Assembly: GCA_961205875.1 (NCBI GenBank)
Contig: OY540812.1
Location: 16,740,001-16,804,000 of the forward strand
Origin: Sialis fuliginosa
Taxonomy: Eukaryota; Arthropoda; Insecta; Megaloptera; Sialidae
Direction of reading: 5' to 3'
DNA: 64,000 bases
Both the position numbers and the translations under genes were made by a program. Below the pieces are notes generated by a model. It was not told where the DNA came from, did not search any database, and worked only from the letters and a program-made list of their open reading frames with translations. Positions within the stretch are counted from its first letter, which is position 1; each line of letters opens with the position of its first letter. Shown here one piece after another: positions 19,332 through 32,289 of the stretch.

Positions 19332-22300
19332 TATAATAATTCTGCGTTCTTATTAAACGGCGGTATCGGTTCCAATGTTTTTATAACTAATGCATAATTG
19401 AATATTTAGACAGGTTATTTTTTACTTAAGAAATACGATCTATAGATAATTATGAATCATACTATCTACACGATCAAGAATCCAGTAAATTAAAATATAG
19501 ATATTATAATTGATTACTTGTCGAAACAAAATAATAACAACACATTACATTTTTATAAAAACAAACTATGTAGATATTATGAGAAGACAAAAAAACAAGT
19601 TCAATCATCGCCCAGAGGGGAACAAAAAAACAATGTGTATATTTAAACTAATTAATTTTCAATACGTGTTTCTGCAACACAGGCGGTTATGGTACCGCAG
19701 TATCTAGTCAGTACCTAAACACGCGTTCCTTAATAAAATAGAAACATATTTCATTTATTTATTTAAAAAAATTCTAATATAAAAAAAATCTAATTTTTAG
19801 TACAAACAAAATTAATATACAAAGTGGTAGATATCGAAAAAGTTAAAGGCGTATAGTAGGTACTGACTAAAATTAAATGATTAATTTCACAGCTAACTTG
19901 ATAAAACAAAAATTATCTTATAATAATAATTCATTGAACTTGGCGTATGGTAGTTAAGAATCACATTTTTATTAATTATAATTTATTTATTTGAGTCAGT
20001 ATTATACTTTTTTTAAAACTTCATATATCAACTATCTTTTTGAGTGGAGGGGAGGGAGGTAGTTATAAATGAACATAATTTTTATGATTTATATTCTACG
20101 GAATACTTCTGACTAAATCTGATTTTTTTGGTCGAAACAAATCATATTTTTTATATTTTGATAAATAATTAGAGGCATTCTAATCTAGAAATTGGAAAAT
20201 ATCGATTTTATTTTATTTGTATTTTATTAATAAATATATGTATTTAAAAAATATGTGTCCAATACCATAAACCTCAATTATCAAAATTGACGAAGTTATA
20301 ACGACTTGAGGAGACGGGGCAGATGTGTAGTTGTTTTTGAAAATGACTGCTTTAATATCTTAAGATATATTGAACTGATTGACTTCAAACTTGCCATAAC
20401 CACCGGTAGCAGAATTAATTTAAAAATATTTTTTTTATTGTACGGATCACGAAAAATAAAAAAAATAACCAAAAATTAATAGTCACTTTTCAAAATGCCG
20501 GCATTAAAATTTTTTATTTTCTTTTCATTGCTACCCGTTATAGTCACACCTGTACCTACAGATAAAAAACTGATTGGTTTTGTTTTTTCGAATGGTAATT
20601 TTTATTATTATTTTTTTGAAAAAAAAAAAAAAATTATGTAACTTGTGTCGAAACTTATATGTCTTATATTTTTTTCGAAAAAAAATAATTCCCCAAAGAA
20701 GCTCAAAAATCCATTACTAGACTAGAGTACCCTTTAAATGTATTTCACAGATCATGAACTAAAAATGTTTATGTATTAATGTAAATATAACTACCCCTAC
20801 GCCACTTTTCTTACGAGTATTATACCCACTTTATAATATACATACATTAATAATATGTTTCTTTATTAGAAATAAAAATATTTGGACACAGAATGAACTG
20901 AAATTCTAGAAAAAAGATCGTGGCACTTTTGATTGTATATTACGGACAATAAATTACGGTTTGTCCACCCTTGTACCAGATCATCGAACTTGCTTAATGT
21001 AGACTTTCTAGAGCCCACCTATTATGAATTATTCTTGCAAACGTAGAGCAAGTTGATGGATTCTATTCTAGAGTCTGCATGATCCATTTATGTGTACAGT
21101 AATGAAACTGTTATGGCCCGTAATAACGTATGTCTGATAATATTTATTGTTTGCGGTAATATCAAGTTTTAATTTTAAATTTATTACGTTAAACAAACGT
21201 TGGTTCCAGGATGTTACATCTAGTGAAAATTTAGTAGCTCATTGTATATATATATTTAAATGTGAAAGTGGACGTTAAATGTAAAGTTGGGCTAAAAAAA
21301 ATTAAATTATAAACTATAAATACATAATCGTATAAGTTATTATCAAAAAAAAAATTGCTATGCGTGCCACGGAACTTTCTTATACTGAGTATTATACAGT
21401 GTAAGTAGGTATATAAAAAAATCTTTCAAACCGAAAAAAGATTATCTAGGCAACTTTTATCTAAAATATTTTTTGTATTTCGCCCTGTTTCAAAATTACG
21501 TTAAAAAAGGGTTTCTTCCCAGATGAAAATTAATTATAAATATAAAATTTCACCCTTCTATGTTTTGTCGTTTTTGAAATACCGCGTCTATAAGCACAGA
21601 CTGGTTTTTAAAAAAATCTGTTTTTGCAATACTTACTTATTACTTATACATGTATTTTTTACATATGGCCGTATAAGAAAGTAAAAATGTTTTAAAGTAA
21701 ACAATTATTTAAATAATTTTAAAAAGGGATGAGAAATTAATCAGTGTCAGTGGTGCTAACGTTATATATGATAATTTAGATTCATAAAACATATAATTCA
21801 TCGTACGCCAATGAGAATGACGTTATCTTGGTAAGTGTTTTAACAAACAACGATATTCTTTGTGGTGTTATTAATTGAACAATCATGAAATTGTGTAAGA
21901 AAATAGCGGATAAATAAATATTCTCTTGTAGGCGTTAAAATGTATCATTTTTATTGGCAACTAACGTGTATGTCTAACAAAGAATTTACAGTTATTTCAA
22001 AATTAATTTTTGAACACGGATGTTACATTTTTCAATCTGTATGCAGTCAAAATTATTAATTAAAAAACATTAATCAATCAATCCTACTTTGTTTTTTTTA
22101 AATATGTTCTCAAACCTAAAAAAATGTTTATTTAATATACTTAAGTATTTTTTCCCTTCACAGATCCATGGATCCTACCCCCCTTCTCCAAATGAAAATC
22201 TAGATTCGTACCTGAAAAAAATCAACGGTTTTTTAGCTAAAAATAATAAAATTAACCAGGTTAAAATGCATAGCAGGTTTCTGCTGTTATCTATATCTGG

Positions 22301-23628
22301 GTAATCTTTTGGTTACTCCTAGATTTTATGTTTAAGCTATTTGGTCATGAATTTCATGGTCACATTTTTTAATATAATAACTTGCGAATTGCCCATTCTG
22401 ATAATGTATACACTGTAATATATGACGAAACAATGATAGAATTTACTCCTAAAACGAAGCCAGAAATCACAAAAAATGTAATATTCATTTAAATACAGAA
22501 TATTTTAAAAATATTTTGTGATTATAATTGTAAATAATTATATCTAGATTTGGCCACTGCTTTTTGTCTGTAGACTTATACGAAAGTGGAAGAAAACTTT
22601 TGGCATTATCGTTTTATTTAATAACAATTTACTACAAATATATAATATTTTCAGCAATTATTCAAATTATTTCTTACCCCGGTTAGAAATGGTTTAAAAA
22701 ATAATATTAAAAAAAATTATACAAATTTTCTCTCGTCTATCAAAAAGTTGTTAGTTCAAAATAATTATCAATAATCTTTGAAATCGGAATTTATTTTTGT
22801 TCTTTGTTAGATCGAGTATGTCATGTATTTGAATATTAATTCATATCTCTTGTTCATAACCAATAATTACCTATTACAAGTTTATGATGAAACTGGATGT
22901 AATTTCAGAGGATGTATCAAAATATTTGTGTAAACGCACAAGATAATAATTCAAGTCTTGTCATTCGATTAAAACAATTTCTTCTAAAATTCATCGATGT
23001 CTAAGTGTTGCCAGTACCGGTGCTCAAATCATAACAGTTATAAAAAGTTATTTTACTTTTCTTGCACAACTATATTTAATAAAATATTTGTTGTTAAAAT
23101 AGTAAAAAATGCAAATTTTCTTATTTCTAGTTATCCGATTTGGTTGAGTTATAATAGGGTTCTATTCTGCAAATAGATTATGTGAATTCCATGGTGTAAA
23201 AATGGGTATATATGGACAAATTGAACTTTGTTTATATTTTTATGACAGAAAATTAAAACTATAATATTCTCATTCAGTAAATGCAAACTTTTACGGGGGT
23301 TACTGAAGAAATTTAATTTTATCAAACTTCATACGAAAAAAATAATAGGACGAGAGTAGAACACACTTCCTAGCCGGTAAAACAAAACAAAATATTATTA
23401 TGGCGGAATTTTTGAAATTTATAAAACTGTTTTTAAGATATTTTAATTTTAGGGAAAAAGACAATGTTAAGTATTGTTGTGGTTATTAATATAAAAAAAC
23501 TGAGAAAAAAAATTGAATAAAAGATATTTCAATCCGGCACTGAATAAAAATTTTACGTAACGTGATTATTTATGTATTGGTCATCTACGGCAAAATTATT
23601 TTCAATGAAACTCCCATAGCATGTTTAG
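19332..23628. other. Gene-free AT-rich stretch
   Basis: No supported gene. The 20280-20700 and 21360-21620 parts read like eroded transposon sequence. The small open frames here show no domain. Confidence 0.5.
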
Positions 23629-23765
23629 CTTATATATAGGTTCAACATGTGCTTCATTAGCTGTCACAAGAACCGCGTGCGTACACACAACAAGTCGTTC
23701 TTAACCTCCGACACAGTGGCGTTCGTGGAGAGAGTGGATTAACACGTCCACCGACACTTTTTAAA
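23629..23765 (+). promoter_or_regulatory. Possible promoter-like patch
   Basis: TATATATAGG at 23630-23639 is followed about 25 bp later by TTCATTAG, near the arthropod initiator consensus, and then by a locally GC-rich stretch (ACCGCGTGCGTACACACAAC). No gene follows on the plus strand, so an LTR fragment is equally possible. Confidence 0.2.
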
Positions 23766-23866
23766 TAACTATACATAATGATGCGATATTTAAACATGTA
23801 TAATTCAATTTCATCGAAAATTATACACGAACTAATAGAAATATTAATTTTAAATCTGATCGTATA

Positions 23867-24005
23867 CAGAGTATCCCATTTTAAAACCTCCGCACGAATA
23901 GCTTCTAGATAAAGACGCTAGCAGAAAATTTTTCAGACAAAAATTGTCACTTTTCAAGGGGGAAGTGAAATTATATGTAGAGGTTTTAAAATGGGATATC
24001 CTGTG
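23867..24005. mobile_element. Short MITE, about 139 bp
   Basis: Inverted ends GTATCCCATTTTAAAACCTC and GAGGTTTTAAAATGGGATAT with about 90 bp between. No coding capacity. Confidence 0.8.
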
Positions 24006-27000
24006 TATGTTGATTCCGAAAACAACGTAAAGCTTTGAAAAGTAATCAAGTTACTTTAAAAAATATAAACAAATAGTATTCTGTACGTTTATTATATTTT
24101 ATTTTCATTTATTAATACGAAATATTTAATTTATTTGAATGATGAATATTATATAATTAATTATATAGAGTATTTATTTCTTAGAGAGTATTTATTATAT
24201 ATGAAAAATCTACTGACAAATCCGAATAACTACATATATCTGACAGAATTTAAAACCAAACTACAAATTTAAAGTAACTCCAACCCCAAATCGATCCTTA
24301 CTCTAAACCTGCTATGATCGGCCTATTAGCACATTATTTTCCTATCTCGCGTTTCTCTCACAAACAGTTACAAACGCTTAAATACAATTCATACGAAGGA
24401 GATATCAGGAAAGAGGATGATTCAGTCAACGTTAAACATCATGAAGAAGAACTTACATAATTATTCAATTAAATCTCAGGTACGCTACTGAAGTATTAAG
24501 AATGAACCATACAATACACAAAGAACTCTCTGTGAGGCCAATATTTGTATTGCTTTTTTATAACCATTCTAACATGTTTAAGCTCATTCAATCTATTTAA
24601 CGCAAGAAGAACTGTTCTGATTTGATCAGCAACCTTACGGCATTCAACTGTTTCCATTTATTTTACAAAGAATTTTAATTTCCAATCTTACAATTATGAA
24701 GATATAGATTTGCAAGTTCATTTTAATTTATATATATTTTGTAACATCTCCTTGAGGTATATAAATATATAGATTGATATACATAATTTCAATATTGGAT
24801 TAACGACGAACCATGCAGTAATGTTAAGTTTTCAAGAAATATGGGGATTTTATCAATAAAAGTTTATAAGTATTAATATAATTAATATTTATTTCGTTAA
24901 ATATAATTGCATTTAAAAATATATTGCGATTTTACAATTCAGCTACATCCATAAATTATGTAAAAAAATTATCTTTTGTTGATAAGGACCGACAAATTTT
25001 CGATGAACGCTATCGTTATCATATTTTGAACCAAAAAATTTATGAATGTTACAATTTATGCTCCTATAGTTAATATATAATACTCAAAAACTCGAAACGT
25101 AATTTCATAAAAAAAACAATATATTTAATGCTCAAAGTGTTTGAAATAATGCACGCAGCTTAAATATTACTCGTTAAGAATTAAGAAAAATCAAGATTCG
25201 CCACATTAAAATTACTATCTTTGATAATATCTGTATATGTTCATCACAATTTCTTTCAATATGATAACAAGACAAACTAGGTACACAAGTAATTACAAAT
25301 ATTGTTTTAATTAACACTTGTTTTATATTCTTATACCCACACTTCTACAACATTCATAGTTGTATATGCTACGTTTGGTTTTGTCTAACAAATTGAAACA
25401 ATAGCGCCCGAAGACGAATCTGTTAAGTCATAATAGTAATTTATTATAGGTATATCCAACAATGTACGGTCATTTTGTTCGAAATTATATTGTTTGAATT
25501 GAATTAGTGGACGCGCCTCGGGGTCACTTTAACACACATGGGACCGGTGTATCGGCACCATTCAAGTTTTGATTATGTTTGTTTTAACACTTTACTACAG
25601 CGGTACCAAATTATTATAATATTTTGTTATAAAGATGTCAATTTTTTATGAGTAATCGATAAAACAGATTTTTTAAACAATTAAAATATACATGTTTTAT
25701 TGTTTATTTAAGTGTAGGTTCCTAATTTACTATATATGTTTACATTTTAATAGATACATATTAAAATTATATAACATAAAATACTTCTTTACGTTATGAC
25801 AATGTTTGATTTAACATTTCACTTCAAAAATAATAATACCAGCCTTTAACAATACCCCAGTTTTGAACATTTTTAAATTAAATGTACTGAATTAGAAATA
25901 TTTGTTGATATTTAACTACTACCATTACTGAATATTAATCTACATATATACATTTAATTGTCTAACAGTATGAATTGATGATAATTATCATTTTGTTTAA
26001 AAACAGTTGACAAATCACGGTTCGGCATACTATCAAGAAAAGTGTATTTTCTTATGTAAATAAATTTTACGACTCTTTATTTTATAACGTTTGTGTAGTA
26101 ATATTAATGGGATAAACTTAAGGGAATTTGAACGAAAAATGATCGACCACTTCTGCATGCGACTCTACCTACAGTTATCAACTTTTAGCAGAAAAATCCG
26201 AGGTGTCCTTGAAGACTCTTGGTGTATTTCGCGTCTTTTATGTAATATTTTCGGTACAATTTTTTTCAGATAAAACAGAACAAAATCAACAAACTTAAAA
26301 ATTAAAAACATCAGTTTATCTCTTGAAAACATTGCAACAAAAATCCCATTGAAGAGTTTTTAAACGAAAGAATGGCGGATGTTCCCTAATATATGGCAGA
26401 AGGTCGTAGAATAAAGGTAGGTGTAAGTATTTAAAAATAACGTGATTTAATTTACCTTTAAAATCTCTGTGAACATTTTGAACAACCAACCCAATATTAT
26501 ATTTTCAATTGTATATTTATAAAACTAGTTTAATAATAAATTTAAATAAATAATTTGCCCTGGCGAGCCCATAGACAAATATCTCAATCATTTTCATACA
26601 AATAACATATCTTGCGATAATGATTAAAATAAAATGATTTATTTATGCAATTAATAAAATCAGCTAATTGAAATTTCATTTTTCTAATGAGGGAAACATA
26701 AAATAAATAATACATGCGATATATAAATTAAAATAAGTTAAAATATTCTGACATGTCCAAATCTAGACGCGCCATATCGTTCTTTATCATCAATGAGGTA
26801 TCACGGTTTTTTATACATACACATATATTTACAACATGGGAGTCACAGATTCTATCTCACGTCCTACACGCATCAGTTTTCATTTAATATTTAAATTAGT
26901 TACGAGATTCTACACTCAAAAAAGTGTTTAGGTATAATAATGTTAAAGCATTTTACCAATTAAAATTAAAAATACAATAAAATTTGTCAGTTCTTGCTAA

Positions 27001-27548
27001 ATTAAGAATTTTAACTGTGTGTAATTTTTGACAGTAGTGTAGTTTTTTGTGAAAGTCTGATTTTGGTTTTTATTTCTAATAAAATAAAACTAGAAAATGG
27101 TTCGTTATACGATGAATAAGCATAAATTATAGTCAATAATTAGTGAATTTATACTTACGTTGTACAAAAATTATAATTTTGTACAACTTTTTTAATCATT
27201 TAAAAATATTTAAACAAAATCATGTTATACACATCTTTCGCGTATACATGTTTATCGACAGAAATACGTTATATAAAGAAGCAGTTAAGGTAGACAAAAA
27301 ATTTTTCGTGTACAAACAAGAAGAACAACAGAAAGTATCATTTTTGTGAATAATCTCAGTGACTCCTTACATAATTCCTATTAACCCGACCACCCTGTTC
27401 ATTTTCTCCTGCTATATGATTGGCCCATCAGCAACTTCCCATTTCATCTTGTATCCCTGTTCTCCCTAACACTCATACATACGCACAAAAACACTTACAG
27501 CATATTCTTGAAGAAAAAAACAACCACGAAGGAGCTGTCTGAAAAGGC
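24006..27548. other. Gene-free AT-rich stretch with a fragment of MITE family A
   Basis: About 25845-26000 matches the inverted half of family A (ACTACCATTACTGAATATTA and neighbours), lacking clear TIRs. Near 26128 is the second copy of CGACCACTTCTGCATGCGAC. Nothing else recognised. Confidence 0.55.
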
Positions 27549-29760
27549 TAAAGGTCGATCCAGACTACCGAGCCGGTCACGGGCCATTCTCGCTCCAATC
27601 AAATATAAATAAACAATAAACAATGAAATCATTCTCACTATATGTATTGCTCAGGTCTCGGTCCAATCTCGCTCCAATCAAATATAAATAAACAATAAAC
27701 AATGAAATCATTCTCACTATATGTATTGCTCAGGTCTCGGTCCAATCTCGCTCCAATCAAATATAAATAAACAATAAACAATGAAATCATTCTCACTATA
27801 TGTATTGCTCAGGTCTCGGTCCAATCTCGCTCCAATCAAATATAAATAAACAATAAACAATGAAATCATTCTCACTATATGTATTGCTCAGGTCTCGGTC
27901 CAATCTCGCTCCAATCAAATATAAATAAACAATAAACAATGAAATCATTCACACTATAGGTATTGCTCAGGTCTCGGTCCAATATCGCTCCAATCAAATA
28001 TAAATAAACAATAAACAATGAAATCATTCACACTATAGGTATTGCTCAGGTCTCGGTCCAATCTTGCTCCAATCAAATATAAATAAACAATAAACAATGA
28101 AATCATTCACACTATAGGTATTGCTCAGGTCTCGGTCCAATATCGCTCCAATCAAATATAAATAAACAATAAACAATGAAATCATTCTCACTATATGTAT
28201 TGCTCAGGTCTCGGTCCAATCTCGCTCCAATCAAATATAAATAAACAATAAACAATGAAATCATTCTCACTATATGTATTGCTCAGGTCTCGGTCCAATC
28301 TCGCTCCAATCAAATATAAATAAACAATAAACAATGAAATCATTCACACTATAGGTATTGCTCAGGTCTCGGTCCAATATCGCTCCAATCAAATATAAAT
28401 AAACAATAAACAATGAAATCATTCTCACTATATGTATTGCTCAGGTCTCGGTCCAATCTCGCTCCAATCAAATATAAATAAACAATAAACAATGAAATCA
28501 TTCACACTATAGGTATTGCTCAGGTCTCGGTCCAATATCGCTACAATCAAATATAAATAAACAATAAACAATGAAATCATTCTCACTATATGTATTGCTC
28601 AGGTCTCGGTCCAATCTCGCTCCAATCAAATATAAATAAACAATAAACAATGAAATCATTCACACTATAGGTATTGCTCAGGTCTCGGTCCAATATCGCT
28701 CCAATCAAATATAAATAAACAATAAACAATGAAATCATTCTCACTATATGTATTGCTCAGGTCTCGGTCCAATCTCGCTCCAATCAAATATAAATAAACA
28801 ATAAACAATGAAATCATTCACACTATAGGTATTGCTCAGGTCTCGGTCCAATATCGCTCCAATCAAATATAAATAAACAATAAACAATGAAATCATTCTC
28901 ACTATATGTATTGCTCAGGTCTCGGTCCAATCTCGCTCCAATCAAATATAAATAAACAATAAACAATGAAATCATTCACACTATAGGTATTGCTCAGGTC
29001 TCGGTCCAATATCGCTCCAATCAAATATAAATAAACAATAAACAATGAAATCATTCTCACTATATGTATTGCTCAGGTCTCGGTCCAATCTCGCTCCAAT
29101 CAAATATAAATAAACAATAAACAATGAAATCATTCTCACTATAGGTATTGCTCAGGTCTCGGTCCAATATCGCTCCAATCAAATATAAATAAACAATAAA
29201 CAATGAAATCATTCTCACTATATGTATTGCTCAGGTCTCGGTCCAATCTCGCTCCAATCAAATATAAATAAACAATAAACAATGAAATCATTCACACTAT
29301 AGGTATTGCTCAGGTCTCGGTCCAATATCGCTCCAATCAAATATAAATAAACAATAAACAATGAAATCATTCTCACTATATGTATTGCTCAGGTCTCGGT
29401 CCAATCTCGCTCCAATCAAATATAAATAAACAATAAACAATGAAATCATTCACACTATAGGTATTGCTCAGGTCTCGGTCCAATATCGCTCCAATCAAAT
29501 ATAAATAAACAATAAACAATGAAATCATTCTCACTATATGTATTGCTCAGGTCTCGGTCCAATCTCGCTCCAATCAAATATAAATAAACAATAAACAATG
29601 AAATCATTCACACTATAGGTATCGGTCAGGTGTCGATCCAATCTCGCTCCGATACATCATAGTGCAAAGAATATTTTACTAGAGTGTGATCAAACCTGGC
29701 ATGAATTGTACCAACTGAAGCGAGACCGGACCGAGATCAGCATGATAGTCTGAATCGACC
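27549..29760. mobile_element. PIF/Harbinger-like MITE expanded by an internal satellite
   Basis: Left end AGGTCGATCCAGACTACCG and right end ATAGTCTGAATCGACCC are inverted repeats, flanked by TAA on both sides. The same element in unexpanded form is at 53348-53546 (TIR GGGTCGATCCAGACTA, TSD TTA). The interior is replaced by the tandem array of the next entry. A TTA/TAA 3-bp duplication with GGG-starting TIRs is typical of PIF/Harbinger. Confidence 0.85.
27589..29642. repeat. 79-bp satellite, 26 tandem units, partly a 158-bp higher-order repeat
   Basis: The motif CTCGCTCCAATCAAATATAA recurs at exact 79-bp spacing from 27589 to 29643 (2054 bp = 26 units) with no length change. Two unit types differ at three sites: C/ATCGCTCC, CATTCT/ACAC and CTATAT/GG. 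Units 1-4 are all one type. From about unit 8 the types alternate regularly, so the effective period is 158 bp. A partial unit follows before the right TIR. Confidence 0.97.
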
Positions 29761-29762
29761 CT

Positions 29763-31228
29763 AAGCCAGCAGACAAGAATGCATGAAGAAGAAGAAGTAT
29801 CGTTTTTATGTATGACATAATTATTTATTTATTATATTTAATTTTTAATAGTGTAGTAGTACATAAATTTTGTGTACTGATATACTCCAAATAACTTCAT
29901 TAAAATCTTTCACTAATGTAGGATGTGTTGTTGAAGTTTATTTTTATGAAAGTTCAACATACGATCAAGTTGATAATTAAAATCATTGATAAATATTATT
30001 CGATAAACACGAAAATAAATTTAAATTACTGTAAATGCATAACAATAAAATAACTACAGTGTTTTCTAAACATTAATGCACCCATAAAACGTTTTTGATA
30101 CGCAAAAACAATAAGTAGTTAACCATTATATAAAGATAATCTTATGAATTAATAATAAATTAAAACTGTTCAATAACAATGTTTGCAATTTGATTCAATT
30201 AATTGAATTATAAAACAATACATGCATAATTAATATTTTATATACTAATATGATAACTTTTAAATAATACAGGCTGGCAATTTTGAACTTTTTAAAGGCT
30301 GTTTTTTTATCTAATTATTGATTCTGTATAAATATGCTTATTTCAATGGTATTTCTTTTTATCACAGAAATAATAATAAAAAAAACTATAAAATCACACT
30401 TTAAATTTTTTAATTAAAATACCTATATTAAATGTTGAAAATACAAGCTATAATAATTTTACCAAAAAGCAATATTTCCATCTGTTTATTATCTTATCTA
30501 TAAAATAATAAATAATTTATATTCTAAAATTTAACAGCGTTTGGTGGGAAAAATATAATTTGATTTCTTGTAGTTTATTAAAAATTTATATTATTTATAT
30601 TGTAGCACCTTTGAGTATAACATTTATATTAAATAACTGTATTTTTGGTGATATATTTATTTTAAAAACTGAATATTGTAAGTACATTTTATTTTAATAT
30701 TTATATATATATTTATATGCATCATATTACTATCTGGTATCGGTTGAACATCAAGATATTAATTTTTTATAGTTTTTTATGTTAATTTAAAAAAAATATA
30801 TATCGACGTGGTGGGCCTAAATATGTAGGTATCAATTTTGCATTTAGGACACCAAAGTTAGTATTAAATACCAAAAATACTTAAAATAACAAATATATTT
30901 TCCAGTAATACTTTTGAAAAAATTTGAAAATACATTTTTTTATGAAATACGATGTGTTGGAAACTCGCAATTGTATGACATATAAACATAAAAGATATTC
31001 ATATCGACAATAATTTATTAAGTCTTTAAACTAATAATTTTTTTAATTTTCATTAAAAGTTATTCATTTTAATTTTTATCTAAATTCTAGATTTTACATT
31101 ATTAGGACAATATTTTCTTTTGTTAATTCTGCTTATGAAAGAATAATAATATAAAACTGGATGACATATTTCTAATATATGCCCTAATACGAAAAAGTTA
31201 ATTAATTAAAAATAAAAATATACAATTA
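29763..31228. other. AT-rich flank, possible 3' region of the 31-kb frame
   Basis: No gene. On the minus strand AATAAA occurs near 31013-31018, about 210 bp past the stop at 31229, which could serve as a polyadenylation signal if that frame is a single-exon gene. Confidence 0.4.
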
Positions 31229-32209
31229 TTAAAACTCACCACCTCTTAAGCCAACCCAGTGTTTAGCTGGGGCAGGATATCGATATGGTGGTAAGGCCGG
31301 TAAAGGGTGGATCCACGGCCTTCTCGGGGGTGGACATTGCCTCCTCCAGCAACCCACACAAGAAATTACAGCTGTACAATCCGGTACTGGATATGGAATA
31401 GGCCTCAAGTAACCATAAGGCCTTCTGTTTGGATGAAATGTCCTCGAATATGGTGCAGACCTTTTAAACCTAACGGTCGAATTGTGTAATTGAAGTTGGC
31501 TTTGGTTAATGTTTTGTATTTCTAAATCGTGTTTTGTTTCTCTGTTTTCATCATTATCTTTTACATTTTTGTTTTCTTTTTCTAAACGAATCGTGTACTC
31601 TAAAAAATTGATGTATTTTTCTCCATTGTCATTATTTCTATTACCCACAACTAATTCATCTACTTTATTATGACGGCTATTCATCTTCTTGCCTTCAGTA
31701 GTTTGTAAGTGTCTATTATAGCTGTCTGTATTTCTGCTATATCCATTTATTTTAACCTTGACATAATCATTTGTCAAATGATCCAACTCTGGTAATAATT
31801 GTTGACTAAGTTTAAAGTTGTATTTATTAATAGCCTCTTTTGATATTTTATTTTTATCTAAATTATCATTTGCTTCTAAAAACTCTGATATACCTCTGAT
31901 AGTGTTTAAATTATTTGACGTCGTAGATTCTTTAATGCTCGGCCCATCTTCATAATCAGAATTTACATATTTTATGTTATTTTTATTATCTAATTCAATC
32001 GGTTCTTCATTTCTTATTGCATTTTGTTCGCCATTTAAGTTATTAACTTTTACAGATTTTAAAGGGCTATGTTTTGAATTTTCTGCCTTTTCTTTTCCTC
32101 CAGTCAATGTAAACATTGATATTAATATTATAAATACAAATAGAACACAAATTACAAACGTATTTTTTTGTAAAAAATAAAATCGGTCTTTCTGTTTTTT
32201 CGACTTCAT
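31229..32209 (-). CDS. Unrecognised secreted or signal-anchored pro-protein (326 codons), or 5' exon with donor at 31239
   Basis: ATG at 32209 has an adenine-rich context (AACG before ATG). Residues 1-16 are basic, about 17-36 form one hydrophobic helix (FVICVLFVFIILISMFTL), consistent with a long signal peptide or type II anchor. Residues about 40-250 are hydrophilic, rich in Asn, Lys, Glu and Asp, and look disordered. NSTVRFKR is followed by SAPYSR, a furin-type RxKR site. The last 75 residues are Pro/Arg/Tyr-rich with four Cys (PDC, ISCVGC, RQC). Base composition is clearly richer in GC over this tail, suggesting constraint. The frame stops at TAA, 31229, but a consensus GGTG|GTGAGT donor lies at 31239 in phase 1, the phase needed by the laminin exon at 12198. 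I do not recognise the family. Confidence 0.7.
   Translation of the reverse strand: MKSKKQKDRFYFLQKNTFVICVLFVFIILISMFTLTGGKEKAENSKHSPLKSVKVNNLNGEQNAIRNEEPIELDNKNNIKYVNSDYEDGPSIKESTTSNNLNTIRGISEFLEANDNLDKNKISKEAINKYNFKLSQQLLPELDHLTNDYVKVKINGYSRNTDSYNRHLQTTEGKKMNSRHNKVDELVVGNRNNDNGEKYINFLEYTIRLEKENKNVKDNDENRETKHDLEIQNINQSQLQLHNSTVRFKRSAPYSRTFHPNRRPYGYLRPIPYPVPDCTAVISCVGCWRRQCPPPRRPWIHPLPALPPYRYPAPAKHWVGLRGGEF
31234..31242 (-). promoter_or_regulatory. Candidate splice donor at the end of the 31-kb frame
   Basis: The minus strand reads AGAGGTG|GTGAGT, an excellent match to the insect donor consensus, nine bases before the stop codon. Use of it leaves one G, which with the GT starting the laminin exon at 12198 makes a Gly codon. 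It could also be chance. Confidence 0.4.
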
Positions 32210-32260
32210 CGTTGTTTAAAATCACTTTAGTTTTTTTATAAGACATATCACGAGTTGTGT

Positions 32261-32285
32261 TAAAGTCTGCATAGAATTAATAAAC
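32261..32285 (-). promoter_or_regulatory. Possible 3' splice acceptor upstream of the 32209 start codon
   Basis: The minus strand has TTATTAATTCTATGCAG ending at 32267, about 57 bp before the ATG. It would let an untranslated first exon (candidate promoter near 35.9 kb) be spliced to this coding exon. No transcript evidence is available. Confidence 0.25.
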
Positions 32286-32289
32286 CTAC

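Noticed and set aside
27589..29642. CRISPR array
   Set aside because: Regular 79-bp spacing is contiguous repetition without unique spacers, in a eukaryotic genome and inside transposon ends.
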